From Erythroxylum novogranatense (lineage: Eukaryota; Streptophyta; Magnoliopsida; Malpighiales; Erythroxylaceae): a stretch of DNA of 64,000 nucleotides. The first letter of the stretch is position 1, and every line of letters starts with the position of its first letter. The notes beneath the pieces were generated by a model, which made no database searches, was not told the origin of the DNA, and was given only the letters and a program-made list of their open reading frames with translations. Positions 36,771-48,992 of this stretch are shown here, piece after piece. Location of the stretch: positions 36,845,402 to 36,909,401 of the forward strand of contig CM057230.1 of NCBI GenBank assembly GCA_029891385.1. Direction: 5' to 3'. Made by a program: the position numbers and the translations under genes.

Positions 36771-36944
36771 ATTAGTATTATTCGTGTTTACTTGTTTGGT
36801 AAAGGGAAGAAGATCCGGTTCTCTAATGATGTTGCTAGTACAGGAAACATGAAAAAGAAAGATACCCAAATCACACTCAATTTTGGAAAAGTAGATGCCA
36901 AATCTCTCAAGTTAAGAGGGGTTGGAAGTGATCAATCAAACTAA
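36771..36944 (+). other. Possible orphan 3' exon
   Basis: After ttgagtattag at about 36773, which could be an acceptor, an open frame gives VYLFGKGKKIRFSND, then GNMKKKDTQITLNFG and KSLKLRGVGSDQSN ending at TAA (36944). The composition is protein-like, with basic and polar residues and little AT-driven bias, unlike the surrounding DNA. I do not recognise the family and see no convincing upstream exon. It may be a detached terminal exon or chance. Confidence 0.3.
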
Positions 36945-38750
36945 ACAAGGGTCATTTCTTGTCTTTTACCAAAATTTTCTTCAAAATCTTCGACTTTTCT
37001 TGCACCAATATAGCCTATGATTCTTGCTGAACCTTAATGCATGATCGGATCTGATCCATACAGGTAATTCAGTTGGTCGGCCATAGTTGTAGAATCAACA
37101 TGAACATGCATGTAAAAAAAGCCAGTGCCCATGTCTTGGCACCGAAAGTCTATAACCGAAATGAGGTTAGAATTGTACGGCATTGACCCCACAAGCTTAA
37201 TTAAGCTTATAGCTTCTTAATTATGGAGTTAGGTACCCATTTCAAAGCTTTTAGACGAGAAAGTAAAATGGGCCATATTTCTTTAGTGGGGCATAATAGA
37301 TTCGGTTTGACAAAAGGATATCTGTACTTGTATTTTTATTGACGCCTCTTTTTCATCAAGACTTTGGGTCGGTTTAGCTTTGTTTTCACGATTAAGAGGT
37401 CAACCATTTCTTAATTGGCTCCTTTCAATTCTTAATCACTCTTCAAATCTTTCGTACCTCTAGACAAACCGAAGCGTGGTTTTTTTTTTCCCCAATAACT
37501 ACTGGTCATCATCCTTTGGTAGCGGAACAAAATAGTTCTTATCTTTCTAATAAACATGCTGTAAAATTTGAATTTTATTATATAGCACGCTTATTATTAC
37601 ACTAATTTATCATGTTCGTTTAGGTAGGTTGACTAAGTTAGACCCACAGGACTGGGATTTACATGGTACGAAGCTGGGATTCCTAGAGACCTAGAAGTCT
37701 TATGATGCCTAAGTAGACGCCCGTGAAATAGGGTGATCTAGGTGTTGGAGAAAGGAGGATCTGATCTCATATAATAGTCATAAGCAGGATGTGGATAAAA
37801 TGTTTCACTCTCGCTTTGATGAAAGCATCCAACAAATCAACAGCTGAAATTAGTTCAACTGTTGATATTTAAAACCCAAAAGGAGCCAAAATAGGGGAAT
37901 TTCCAGGAAATAAATGAAAGAAAGAAAATAGTGTTATTAATTAGTTACTAGAAGATAGATGGAACTTTTGTTTCCAATTTTTCAATTCCGTGCATTTCCT
38001 GAATCGAGTTCTTATAAAAATTTGATGGCAGATTATTCAAGTTCAGAAAAACATTAAATTAATAGTAAACTAGATCAGGGGGCAGATTGTTTTAATGTCA
38101 CAACATAAGCATCATAATAAGTGAAAAGGGTAAACAAAAAAAAAAGTGACTCTATTATAATTTAAGTAATTAAAAATAAATTTTCAAATTTTACACCTAG
38201 TAAAAAACAAATATCAATTAAAAATAACAACAAAATATATATGACATAAACATTATATATAGACTCATTAAATATTATCATTATAATGAATTAATTAAAT
38301 TAGTAAGATTGTTCTCAATTAATTAATTTTAGTACAAAATAATAACTTATTATAATTATCTTAAATTATTAGTTTGAATTAAATTTAATTAAAAAAGTTA
38401 GTATTTCAATAATATTTAAATAGTTCATATATAATATTCATATTGAGTATGCTTTTTCTATTATTTTTACTAATATCTAAAATAAAAAATTTAAATACAA
38501 AAATTAGTGGAAATAAAAATAAGATATTTTTTCAAAGTTATTTCAATATCATAAAACTTACAACTCTTTTACCCCTACATAAATACAGTAACTCGTTTAT
38601 GACAAAAGGGATAAAAATAAAATTACTTATTACTGAATCTTTTTGTCAGAAATTTTATAATGAACAACTATAAAAATATTCAATAATTTATAATAATTTG
38701 CGTATCTTCTTTTTTGAATTAATTTTTAAGGATAGTTAGACACTTCTAAC
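36945..38750. other. AT-rich intergenic DNA
   Basis: No gene was recognised. A perfect 16-bp palindrome, aagcttaattaagctt, lies at 37193-37208. From about 38150 to 38720 the DNA becomes almost purely AT, and open frames there carry no motif. Confidence 0.45.
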
Positions 38751-40260
38751 CCTCCTCGATACCTGCATTCCGGCTAGACTTCCACTGTTATTGTTATTGT
38801 TGTGGCGTTCGATAAAGCAAGGTTCGGGTGTGAGGAAAATTTTTGGACGAGAGGGCATAGAGGCATGGAAAGTTCAGAAGGCGAGAGACGATAGAGAGAG
38901 AAAAAGAGAGAAGAAAAGGGCGTATGTGTTTATGTCATGGCCCCGGTTTTAGATTTGTTAGGGACTCACAAAATCTCCTCATTCCCTGACCTGTCGTGTC
39001 TGGTTCTGGCAAGTGTTAGATTTGACAAGTTGCCAATGTTTGTGTCGTTCTTCTCTGGCACTTTGTTGGCTTAACCATTTATTTCAGCTTCTCCGCTTCT
39101 CCTCCTCTTCTTTTTTTTTTTTTTTTTTGGTTTTGTCGGCCCTATCTATCAAACTGTTTGGTCACGTCCGTGAAGCCTTCCTTCCCCTGTTGGAGTTTAT
39201 TGTTTCTGTCTTGTTGGTTGAAAGTTGAAACAACCACGACAGAACATAAAACTTGATGAGATGTGACCTAATAATTTCATGTAATCAATTTCTACTACTA
39301 ATCTGTAAAATGAGTTAAAAATTTTGCCACTAATTATAACTTGTACAAATAAATTAATGAAAACAAACTATGTATTATAAATTAATGAAAACAACTAATT
39401 AAAGAAGAATATTTGTTTTTATTTGAAAATAAATATAAAATAGACATTCTTATATAGGATTTACAATTTTACAAAGTCGTAGGGCAATTATTAGTATTTA
39501 TTTACAAGCGCTACTTAAATAGTAGATTTTCTTTTTCTTTTTACGAAATATACCAAGAAGATATTAAGGAAAACAACCAAATAATTTAGGAAAAGATAAA
39601 TATAAATTTATCACAAAATAAAGTATATTAGTAGGAGATTTGTTATAGTTAGATATGACACGATATATAGTTGTTGAAGACATTATACAAAATAATAAAA
39701 GTACACATATTGATAAATACCACTTCTTTCAATGAATGATCTTGCAAATTATGTACCCAGGTGCACAAAATTTTGAGAAAATTGGAAGCAAAGTCCCTAC
39801 GATATGGTGCACATTATTCGTATCAATCTAAAGATTGCAGCAAAATCATGGCCATCCTTCATACGTAAGATTTAAAGACATTGAAATTCCAAAAAAAAAA
39901 AAGATTTTAAAGATATTGCGACTTTGCTGCTTATGTAAGGTTTAAAGACATTGAAATTCCAAAACAAAGATATTTAAAGATATTGCTACTTAGAATTTCT
40001 TATTTTTTTTGTATTGACACGGATCCCTTGGTCTTGGGAAAAAAAATTGCCAAATCTAAAAAATATATAATTTTGGATTACACTTATTTGCATTTCGCCC
40101 CTCCCAAAAGAAAAGGAGGAATCAGTTACTTTCACTTGTAAAGTTCTAATATTCTTTATTTACATTTATTAATTGATGTTAGAGAAATTGATTTCCATGG
40201 ATAAATGAAAATTCCAAAGCTGCTTTAATTAAGCGTCAAACAAGAAGGGGACAAAACGGA
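38751..40260. other. Upstream intergenic region of the response regulator
   Basis: Contains a GA-rich patch (38880-38925), an uninterrupted run of about 18 T at 39110-39128, and a short direct repeat of aaggtttaaagacattgaaattcc at 39866-39962. No gene was recognised. Confidence 0.4.
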
Positions 40261-40270
40261 GAACGAGATA

Positions 40271-40278
40271 ACACGTGT
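40271..40278. promoter_or_regulatory. G-box / ABRE-like palindrome upstream of the response regulator
   Basis: The plus strand reads acacgtgt, containing CACGTG, about 690 bp before the start codon. It is a known bZIP/bHLH target in plants; use here is inference. Confidence 0.4.
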
Positions 40279-40702
40279 CAGACAAAGAGGTCGTTAAGCG
40301 TTGTCCAAAGGAATCGTAAAGTAACAGATGGTTGTCTCGTCCTTGTTACGAACTGCAGGAATAAAAGCGGACGCTAATGAGAAAACGCCACGACTCACCA
40401 CGATTTTTTCCTAATTTTGATGCCGCCAACTCAGTTTCAATGTCGGTAACTTTCCCCGATAATTCTTTTCACGGCGATGTCCTCCGTTGACTCTTTCAGT
40501 CATTTTCTCTCCTCCATCCCGACCATTCATTCACTGGGCACGAGTCCCAAGAGATATGACCAAATTGTCGCGAGACACGAGAGAATCGGGTTTTTTGCTG
40601 GCGAGATATGATATGTTGGAGCTTGCGCTTTCATTTTTGATTTGGAGATCGCACCAAAGTGGATTTCAGAATCTCAGAGTTTATTAAGGACTGAAATTAT
40701 AC

Positions 40703-40710
40703 ATATAAAA
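40703..40710 (+). promoter_or_regulatory. Candidate TATA box of the response regulator
   Basis: atataaaa about 250 bp before the ATG. It would place the transcript start near 40735 and give a 5' leader with a (GA)n run at 40757-40780. Confidence 0.45.
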
Positions 40711-40960
40711 AAGCAGATTGTCAAGATTTTCTAGCGAGAGAAAGTAAAGATTTGATTTTGAGAGAGAGAGCGAGAGACACCCCACAGATTGACAGAGACA
40801 AGTGGGCATTACTATACTCAATTCCATTTCTTAACATTGGATAGACTATTTAAACAAAACAACTTCCCATTACCCGAGAGCATTTCCTGTTCCGTGGAAG
40901 GAAAAATTTCGTTACTAACTTGATCGGTGGCAAAGATTTGAGCTTTTCGCACAATTAGAA

Positions 40961-42095
40961 ATGGCCAGAAACGGTGTGGCTTCGAAGTTGTGGCGGCCGG
41001 AGACGATTGATGGCCTGAATCTGTCGCCATCTGGTGATCATGATGAAGTTCATGTTTTGGCAGTTGACGATAGTCTTGTTGATCGCAAAGTCATTGAGCA
41101 GTTGCTAAAGATTTCATCTTGCAAAGGTTTGCGTCTTAATTGTGGGAGTTTTGGTCAAGGTTTAGGTTTAGTTTCCTGAGATTTTGATAGAATTTAGCTG
41201 TTCTGACTATGCAGTGACTACGGTGGATAGTGGGATCAGAGCTCTGCAGTTCCTTGGATTGGATGAGGAGAAGGGTTCATCAGTTGATGGCCTAGACGTG
41301 AGTATTCATCAACGGTGCTCTTAGTCAATTAAGCTCACTTCTGAAATTTTGTTATAAATTAGTAAACAAAGCCTGACTGATTCTTCGATTGTGTTTTGGT
41401 TACAGAGCTTGAAGGTGGATCTAGTCATCACTGACTATTGTATGCCTGGAATGACCGGCTACGAGTTGCTCAAGAAAATCAAGGTTCGGAATTCTATCTT
41501 GAACTCTATACAATCGCTCGTCAACCGAACTCGACGACTGTGGAAAATCATGATCCTTATGAAAGTTTCTATGCTATTACAGGAATCGTCTACTTTAAGA
41601 GAAATACCAGTGGTGATCATGTCATCAGAGAACATTATGGCTCGGATCGCTCGGTACTAAATCAATTTCCCGCTTTTTACCGGCCTGTTCATAATATGAA
41701 CTTCTACAAACAATGTATAAAACTAATTCTTGGTCATTTGGATTTGGACGAACAGATGCTTGGAAGAGGGAGCTGAGGAGTTTCTTGTGAAACCTGTGAA
41801 GTTATCAGACGTGAAGCGGATAAGAGAATACATGGCCACAAGAGAGGTTGGAGCAAGAAAACATGAGAAAGGCAACAGTTTTAACAAGAGGAAGCTATGT
41901 GACAGTTGTGAATCGTGCGATCTTCCTCTGTCGTCACCGTCCACGTCATCATCACCGACACCCTCAGCGTCGTCGTCGCCGTTATGTCCGTCTTCGCCGT
42001 CGCCAACACTATCCATGTTGTCATCATCAGTGCCGTGTTCTACGTCATCATTGGATTCTCCGACCAGACGGCTTAAAATGAGTAATTCCGAGTAG
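40961..42095 (+). CDS. Type-A cytokinin response regulator, five exons
   Basis: Exons are 40961-41126, 41215-41297, 41406-41483, 41583-41653 and 41756-42095. All introns are GT-AG and phases agree, giving 738 nt or 245 residues. The start [14 protein letters not shown] resembles the ARR3/ARR4 group. The receiver domain covers about residues 31-160. It has the acidic pair in [12 protein letters not shown], the phospho-acceptor Asp in [16 protein letters not shown], the switch region [11 protein letters not shown] and the conserved Lys in [13 protein letters not shown]. No DNA-binding domain follows. The short C-terminus is Ser/Pro-rich and ends RRLKMSNSE. Type-A regulators take phosphate from histidine phosphotransfer proteins and damp cytokinin signalling; most are induced by cytokinin. 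The intron positions are those of the family. The gene looks intact. Confidence 0.95.
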
Positions 42096-43500
42096 ATAAT
42101 TACAAGACCAATCTGTGTTTACATAACCCACTTCCAAATAGAACCTAAGCCCTTCTGTAATGCACGCAAATTCACCGTTAAGTCAACGGTTTTTTTTTTT
42201 TCTTTCTTCTTCTTGTGGATTGGCATCTCCTTGCGCCAATTTTTGTCTATATATATAGATTTAAACATTTGGCGCCCAAGGAATTGGTGAATATGAAATT
42301 CGAGCTTCGAGGAATTGGTAATGATGGAACGACAAGAGTATGTCGAGAAATTTCTTAATTCAATTCGCAGTTGTTGCTCTTTCTTTCTCAGTATTTCTTC
42401 TTCTGTCTCTCTCTGTTCATTTTCGGTGTCGTTATGTGAAAATAATAGTGGATCATACGTCAACACAATGAGCAGTGTGAAATGTTGTTAGGTTGGTGCT
42501 TTGAAGTAGGGGAGGGGGTTGCAATGGTGGGGTTTGGGAATTGTGGGTATGTGCATGATAATGTCTGTTGAAAGAATATTTGAAATAAGATTGGGAGGAT
42601 CTAGTTGTTCCCTTGAGAAGGAACTTAGAGGAATGGGGTAGACTGTGAAGTACAGATTTTGTCTGGCTGTCTGAATTTGGAGTGGATATGCTTGCAAATG
42701 CTCAGCTGTCAAGTGGGAGGTCATTGCCTCTATCATTTCATTTGGGCACAAACCCCATCCTAGAAGGATCATTGGACCCCCAGAGAGTGAGATGTACGTT
42801 GTAAGAAAATGTGATCACCCAAATCTCCCTAAAATAACTCTTGTTTGATCCCATTATGCTATTCTAGAGTTTTGAATGAACTTTGGGCCCATCTGCTAAA
42901 TCACAAGATCCTTCGTAACCTGTTTTTAGTTTAAAACAGGCTGGCTAGAACTGCAAGGAACTATGATGAATGATGTCCAGCCGGCTGTGAATTAGATCGG
43001 CACAGCCACTTAAATATATTTGCTCTAGCCTTTTATTACATTTCATTTCATTTTATGGCCATTTCTTCTTCCCTTGTTGAAGCCTCCCTTTGCTATTTTC
43101 TCTTGTTTTTTTTTTAAATGGAGAAAAGACTAGAGTGCATAGTATCAGTTATTTCGTGTTTAATTGTTGGGGGTCGGTGCATTACCAAAAGAGGATAAAC
43201 CACAGGCAAAAAACACAACAAACTGAAAATTACACGAACGACAGCCAAAATTACATGGTCTCAATCTCCGATATGGGATTTGAGTTGGTAGGTGCAGATG
43301 GTAGCAATTGTTGATGAATTCCGCAGTTGACACGCTAGACTTTGTCTTTCGACTGTGTATCCTTTAGGGACTGGTTCTTTCTCTTAATTTCATGTCTTAT
43401 CAATTGTCACCATCCAACAACTGCGTCGTCGGCTTTTGCACTTGTTCTTTTTTTTTTTTTCTTTTTCTTTTCCTGTCATGATTGATTTGACGGTTAATAA
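42096..43500. other. Response regulator 3' flank and intergenic DNA
   Basis: The 3' UTR probably occupies the first 200-300 bp. The block 42480-42800 has unusually balanced composition and a long open frame on the minus strand, but no motif on either strand could be named. A pyrimidine tract lies at 43450-43475. Confidence 0.4.
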
Positions 43501-43504
43501 TAAA

Positions 43505-44930
43505 GTATAATGAAACGTAACACACTTTCATCGTTTATTTGAAGGTTTCATAATAAAATGAGATTGAAGCGGAGGGTTTCATGTTACGTTTCATTCCATC
43601 CTAAACAATGAAAATAAAAAACCTCATATTTGAGGGGTTTAGGATAGAACGTAACCTAATAAATACATACTACTTAATATACCCTCAATAATTCTTTTTA
43701 ATATCAACTCTAACCAAATCATAATATTAATATATCAAATAGAATATAGTAATATTTAATATAATAAATTTTATTAAATAATTAATAATAATATTTTCAT
43801 ATTATTAATAATAAATTATTTATATTTAATAATAAAATATAAAATTTCATATTTAAAATTTATTTATTTTATTTTATTTATATAGAAATATATAAAACAA
43901 TTAAATAATAATTTTATATATTTTCTATTTCATTAATAAAAATATATTAAAATTATTCTTGTTTGTATATATTAATATTTAATATAATAAATTTTATTAA
44001 ATAATTAATAATAATATTTTATATTATTAATAATAAATTATATATATTTAATAATAAAATATAAAATTTTATATTTAAAATTTATTTATTTATTTTATTT
44101 ATATAGAAATATATAAAACAGTTAAATAATAATTTTATATATTTTCTATTTTCATTAATAAAAATATATTAAAATTATTCTTATTTGTATATATTTCTAT
44201 ATAAATAAAATAAATAAATAAATTATTTTTATATAAAAATTTAATATAGTAAAATTTATTAAATAATTAATAATAATAATTTTATATAATTAATAATAAA
44301 TTGTATATAATTAAAAATAAATAAAATTTTATTAATGAAAATAGAAAACATATTTAAAATTATTCTTTAATTGTTTTATATATTTCTATATAAATGAAAA
44401 TAAAATAAATTATTTTATATATAAATCACCTAGAATAGAATAAAATAAAATAAAATAAATTAAATAATTAATAATAATATTTTATATACTTAATAATAAA
44501 TTGTATACAATTAAAAAATTTAATAAAAATTTTATTAATGAAAATAAAAATATGTAAAAAATATATTCTTTAATTTTTATATATATTTTATATAAATAAA
44601 TTATTTTAATATAAATCACATAAAATAAAATAAAATAAAATATATTAAATAATTAATACTAATATTTTATATAATTAATAATAAAATAATAAACCTCTTA
44701 CAACAACCATTTTAATATAAAGGGTATAAAAGTCATTTATTATACATTACATTCCATTCCATCCATCTTCCAAACAATATTTTACTACATTATATTATGA
44801 ATCATTTCATCATTCCCAAACAACTTGTTACTATATTACATTCCATTCCATTATAAACAATTTCATTCCCTTCCATTATATTACATTCCATTCCATTAAT
44901 TAACATCCAACCAAACAGGGTAGAAAATAT
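43505..44930. repeat. AT-rich tandem array of units of about 220 bp, flanked by transposon-like ends
   Basis: Units begin with taatatttaatataataaa-type sequence at about 43750, 43973, 44238 and 44455, with a partial one at about 44640. The first two are very similar and the later ones are diverged. The outer parts carry repeated attccattccat motifs (right, 44745-44910) and gtttcattccatcc (left, 43590). The right edge reads ccaaccaaacaggg, a common end of plant hAT-like MITEs in reverse. It is probably a non-autonomous transposon with internal amplification, but the matching left terminus was not fixed. Confidence 0.6.
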
Positions 44931-46000
44931 GACTATCTTTATTTTAGGCGTAGTTCAACTTTGGGTAAAAGTACAAACATTTGCCATGATTTCACTAATT
45001 ACCCTTACTATTTGTTTATTATTATGTTTATTATTAAAACTAAAAAAATATTATGTTTATTATTTTCCATTTTTATGTAAATTATTGTTTTTTATGTAAA
45101 TTATTGTATAACTGATTCTTGTACATATAACAATATCCATACAAATTTAATACAGTAATCAGTTACTTAGTGATATTATGCGTTAAAATTTTGATATAAA
45201 CTTATAGGTTGCCTGATTCTACTATTATTTTCTAGTGTGATGTATGATTTCGTGTCCTTTTTAGAGTTGAGATTTAGAATCAAAATTTAAAATAAAATTT
45301 TGTTTTCTTTCATTTGTCTATTTTGTTTTATTATGAATACACTATTAATATTATATGCTGATATTAGATCGTAATTTATTTTTTTACATATCAAATTTTA
45401 TTTTAAAATTATTGAAAATAAAAAGTATAAATATTTTATATAGTTAAAGAAGTCTAAGCATCAATTCAGTATAATAAGATTTTAATTATAAAATTATGCT
45501 AATTTTATTGTAATTAAATAATTAAAGATGCTCATCATATTATAATATTTTAAAAGATGAATTAAAAATGCTAAATTTTGCTCAATTTTGCAATTATAGA
45601 TGGAACTCTAAAAAGTGACAATTAAATATTCAAACTTTTAATTTTTTTCAATTCTAGCCCAATGTTGGTACTTTTGTTAAGTTTGTTGACATGACTTACC
45701 ACATGTTTCAGAAATCTTAAAAACGTATACACATCGTACCTAATTAAACTAACTAATTAAGTTTAACTAAACTATGTAGTTTAATTAAACTAACTGATTA
45801 AATGTAACCAAACTACATCTTATATGGCTTTGCAAGTTGACACAACCAACCTTTTTGGACTGTGTTGGCACTAGAGAATGGGTAGGCTTAATGCCACCAA
45901 AACCCGTAGCAAGCCTAATTTTTCTATATTCTACTAAAAATCTTGCATGACCCATTCATTTATCTGATTAATCCTTATACCTGCTTAATAAGTTGTCAGA
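44931..46000. other. AT-rich intergenic DNA
   Basis: No gene was recognised. A short internal repeat of taattaaactaact occurs twice at 45740-45800. Confidence 0.4.
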
Positions 46001-47185
46001 AGTAAGGATCCCAATATGCAATTCTCACATACATTATCTACTTATAATCAACCAATATATGATCATCTCATATCATCCACTGACATCATTCTCAATAACA
46101 TAGCATATCCATACATGTTCTATATACATATGATTATGACAATCCATGGAACATCTAGAAGTAACGAAAATTTACATCATGCCAAAAACATTACTTGTCT
46201 GCTTATCCAAGCGAGTCTCAAAAGGCTTGGATTTTCTCTCTTGTTCGATCTGCTAATCCCCTGAAATGGTGATAGTGAGAGGTCAGTCTTCAACACGACT
46301 CAGTGAGATATAAACATACTACCATGCTTGTGAGGTTAGGTAACACAAGGCTAGCTTCATAAGAATGGTCTGAAGCATTTTGAGCATTAATACATGATCA
46401 AATAATGAACAGGTAGTAATATCAAATGCGGCAATCACATGAGTATCAATAATAAAGCTCAATATGAATTGTTGAAATAAAACATGAATCTGGGTTCCGA
46501 ATTCTTTTATGAGTTCTTTCTAAATTCGGGTTTCTTTTTTACATCTGGTTTCTATAAGATTCCTAATTTTGAGCTTTCTCATTTCTGAGTTCTGATTTTT
46601 TCTAAATTCTGAATTTCTTAGGAAGAGATAGAAGCATGCTAGTTCGACATATCTCCCTTTTTTCTTATTCTAGACAAGGTTGGCCTAACCTTACCCCTGG
46701 AGGCCTGCCCTCTCCAAGTAGGACTCGGATCTAACCCATCACTGACGGGTTATCTATGTGCACATAGTCTGATAATTTACCCTATCAGCTGGGTATTCTG
46801 TGAACTCATCAATCATGGCTAACAAGAAAACGTGATTCATCAAAGAGTCACAATTCAATAAGTTCAACACAATAAGGGAACCGAAAGATGCAAAGAATCT
46901 GAAATCATCTGGTCAATCTGGCACACAATATGCTAGACTCAACTACATGGAATCATATGTCAAATAAGTCATATGGATTTGAGAACAATTCAACAAGCCG
47001 CAAGGTTAAAAAAAAGGATTACTACACAAGTATAGTAGCATGATTATACTCACCTCGACTATCGCAATGGTTCTAATCTCTTTTCTAATTTTCTTGAACT
47101 TGAGAGGTATTAGGTACGACTTCTAGTTCTATTCCTTGTCTGCTTTCACAAGCTATTGGGTAACCTGCATAACAAATACATATAC
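46001..47185 (-). mobile_element. Probable inverted LTR remnant of a gypsy-type element
   Basis: Read on the minus strand, 46320-46250 gives ctcactgagtcgtgttgaag, then a short stretch ending accatttcag. This parallels ctcattgagttcgcaaactc...tttttagg near the end of the plus-strand gypsy LTR at 59080-59120. The block 46680-46800 is also composed like such LTRs. No termini, primer site or second copy were identified, so this is tentative. Confidence 0.35.
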
Positions 47186-48992
47186 TGTAACATCCCATCA
47201 CCGATGAGAAGGTTATATTGGTAATTCAGGACAGGCTAATAGGTTGTATTGCATTTTCTGATTTGAGCATGCGTTTGGCCTCTAATTATAGAGGAATGAG
47301 TTATTTCTGCACATGCACATATATGTACATGCATTTCTGACATTCCCAGCATTTAATTTTGAAAATGATATGATTGGTGAATTTTTGAGTTATGGAATAT
47401 TTGGGTTTGAATGGTTGAATTGGAACTGTTTTAGAGTGATCGTCAGTTGATAGTGAATCTTAGAGAATTCTTTCTAGAAATTTTAGGAGTAAAAGTCCGG
47501 ACCAAAGATTTTCCAAGTAATGGACTGATTGACTTTTTAGTACTGGCACAACTGTCCAATGGTAATGGGAAAAATAGATACTTGATTTTAGGAATGAAAA
47601 TGTGAAACCATTGGAATTTGGGGATGATTAGACTAGAAGTTGTTTTGAAAAGAGAAAGAGTCTTTAAATAGCCTTAGGTTTAAAATCAACCTTTAAATAC
47701 CTTAGGTTTTAAATTTTGGCATTAAACTCTCTTCCTCCAACTTAGGGCTTTTCTTTCTTCTCTTCTTCCCTTGGTGCTTTTCGACCCCCTTCACTATCCT
47801 TGATTGTCCAATTGCTTGCTTGTTTCTCCTTGTGCAAAGACAAGTCTCAACCTTAAGAAAAGATGAAGTTTTGTATGGCTTTGGGTGAGAACCGTGGGTG
47901 TTAGGGCTTGGAGAAGATTTTCGGGAGATTTGAAGATTTGAGGCTTGATTGGTAAGTAAATGGGTTTAATGTGGTTTATTTGTTAGTTAAATGCATTTAT
48001 GGTGTTTATTGTGTGAGATTGGGGGTAGTTGAGAGTGAGTTATGGTTGTTTTTAGAGAGAAATAGGGTATTGATCTGTCGGAGAAGAAGGCCGGAAGCCC
48101 GCATGTCGCGACCTGCGCGAGAGCCTCGCCGCGACCAATAAACATTCGTTCGCCGCGGCGAGCTCTGAATATTGCACGCCGCGACGAGCTCGCGTTGACG
48201 TCGCGGCGAGCCTCGAAGAGATTGTTCGTCGCGGCGAGCGACTCCAGGACGCCGCGGCCATGACCAGTTTTCTGAATTGAATTATTTTAGTTTATGGGGC
48301 ATAACTAATGGTGTAGACCTCCAATTGAGGTGATTCTCGATTCGTTATGAACTAGAGAGAGAGGTCTACAATTGATGTGAAGAATGAAAGTTTGAATTTT
48401 AATTAGTAAGATCCCTAATATTGAAGGAAAGTTGATAAGGTTTCCTATTCCAACCTAAGGATAGTTTCTTGAAAATTGGGGTATGATCGTGAGATTTCCG
48501 AATATAAATTCAATACCTTTGAGGTTTTAGAAATAGAGTCCAATGGACGAATTTTGATCTAGAGAATAGTAACACTGGTTTTAAGGTTTCTTGGGAATAT
48601 TTTAACGTATGCGATATGGTGAATTGAACTGAATGTTAGAAATGAAATGAGTCCTTATTGATCAGTTGAGTGAAAAGTTGGATTTTGACAAAAGATAGTG
48701 AAATTGTGTTTTAGCGCCGGAGAGTCATGAATATGCATCGTACATCTTTTAATAAAGACATGTGCATCATTGAATTCTTCTGATTGAGCATTTAGTAATG
48801 GGTGATTATTTGACTGTTATAGAGCCACCGTTGGATCGTCATTCCACGGATATTGCTGGGACTTCCAAGCAGTAGCTCGAAAGTTACAGGTAAGTAACCT
48901 AGTTGGTTCCTCAATTTTTGATTGTTAATACTCTGTAAACTGTCTGTGAATGTGAATTGTATGATCATGTGAGTGATTAGGATCGATATGTC
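47186..48992 (+). repeat. Gypsy 5' LTR, left part
   Basis: The TG start is followed by about 1.8 kb to the copia B insertion site. A TATA-like ctttaaatagcc lies at about 47661. The GC-rich cluster at 48100-48260 is listed separately. The last five bases (atgtc, 48988-48992) are repeated after copia B. Confidence 0.85.
48100..48262. repeat. CpG-rich cluster of palindromic motifs inside the gypsy LTR
   Basis: Within otherwise AT-rich LTR sequence, a motif of the type cgccgcggcgagctc recurs about five times in 160 bp, with variants cgccgcgacgagctc, cgtcgcggcgagcc and cgtcgcggcgagcg. The core ccgcgg is palindromic. It gives a long frame on the minus strand that is only a by-product of its composition. 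It could be a methylation or promoter-control region of the LTR; this is inference. Confidence 0.8.

Noticed and set aside
41438..41776. 112-codon frame overlapping the response regulator
   Set aside because: It crosses exons and introns in the wrong frame. The five-exon model explains the region fully.
42488..42772. 94-codon minus-strand frame after the response regulator
   Set aside because: No motif on either strand and no splice-consistent extension. Kept only as a note on composition.
48052..48261. Arg/Ser-rich 69-codon frame in the GC-rich LTR cluster
   Set aside because: A by-product of the repeated CpG motif, not a protein.
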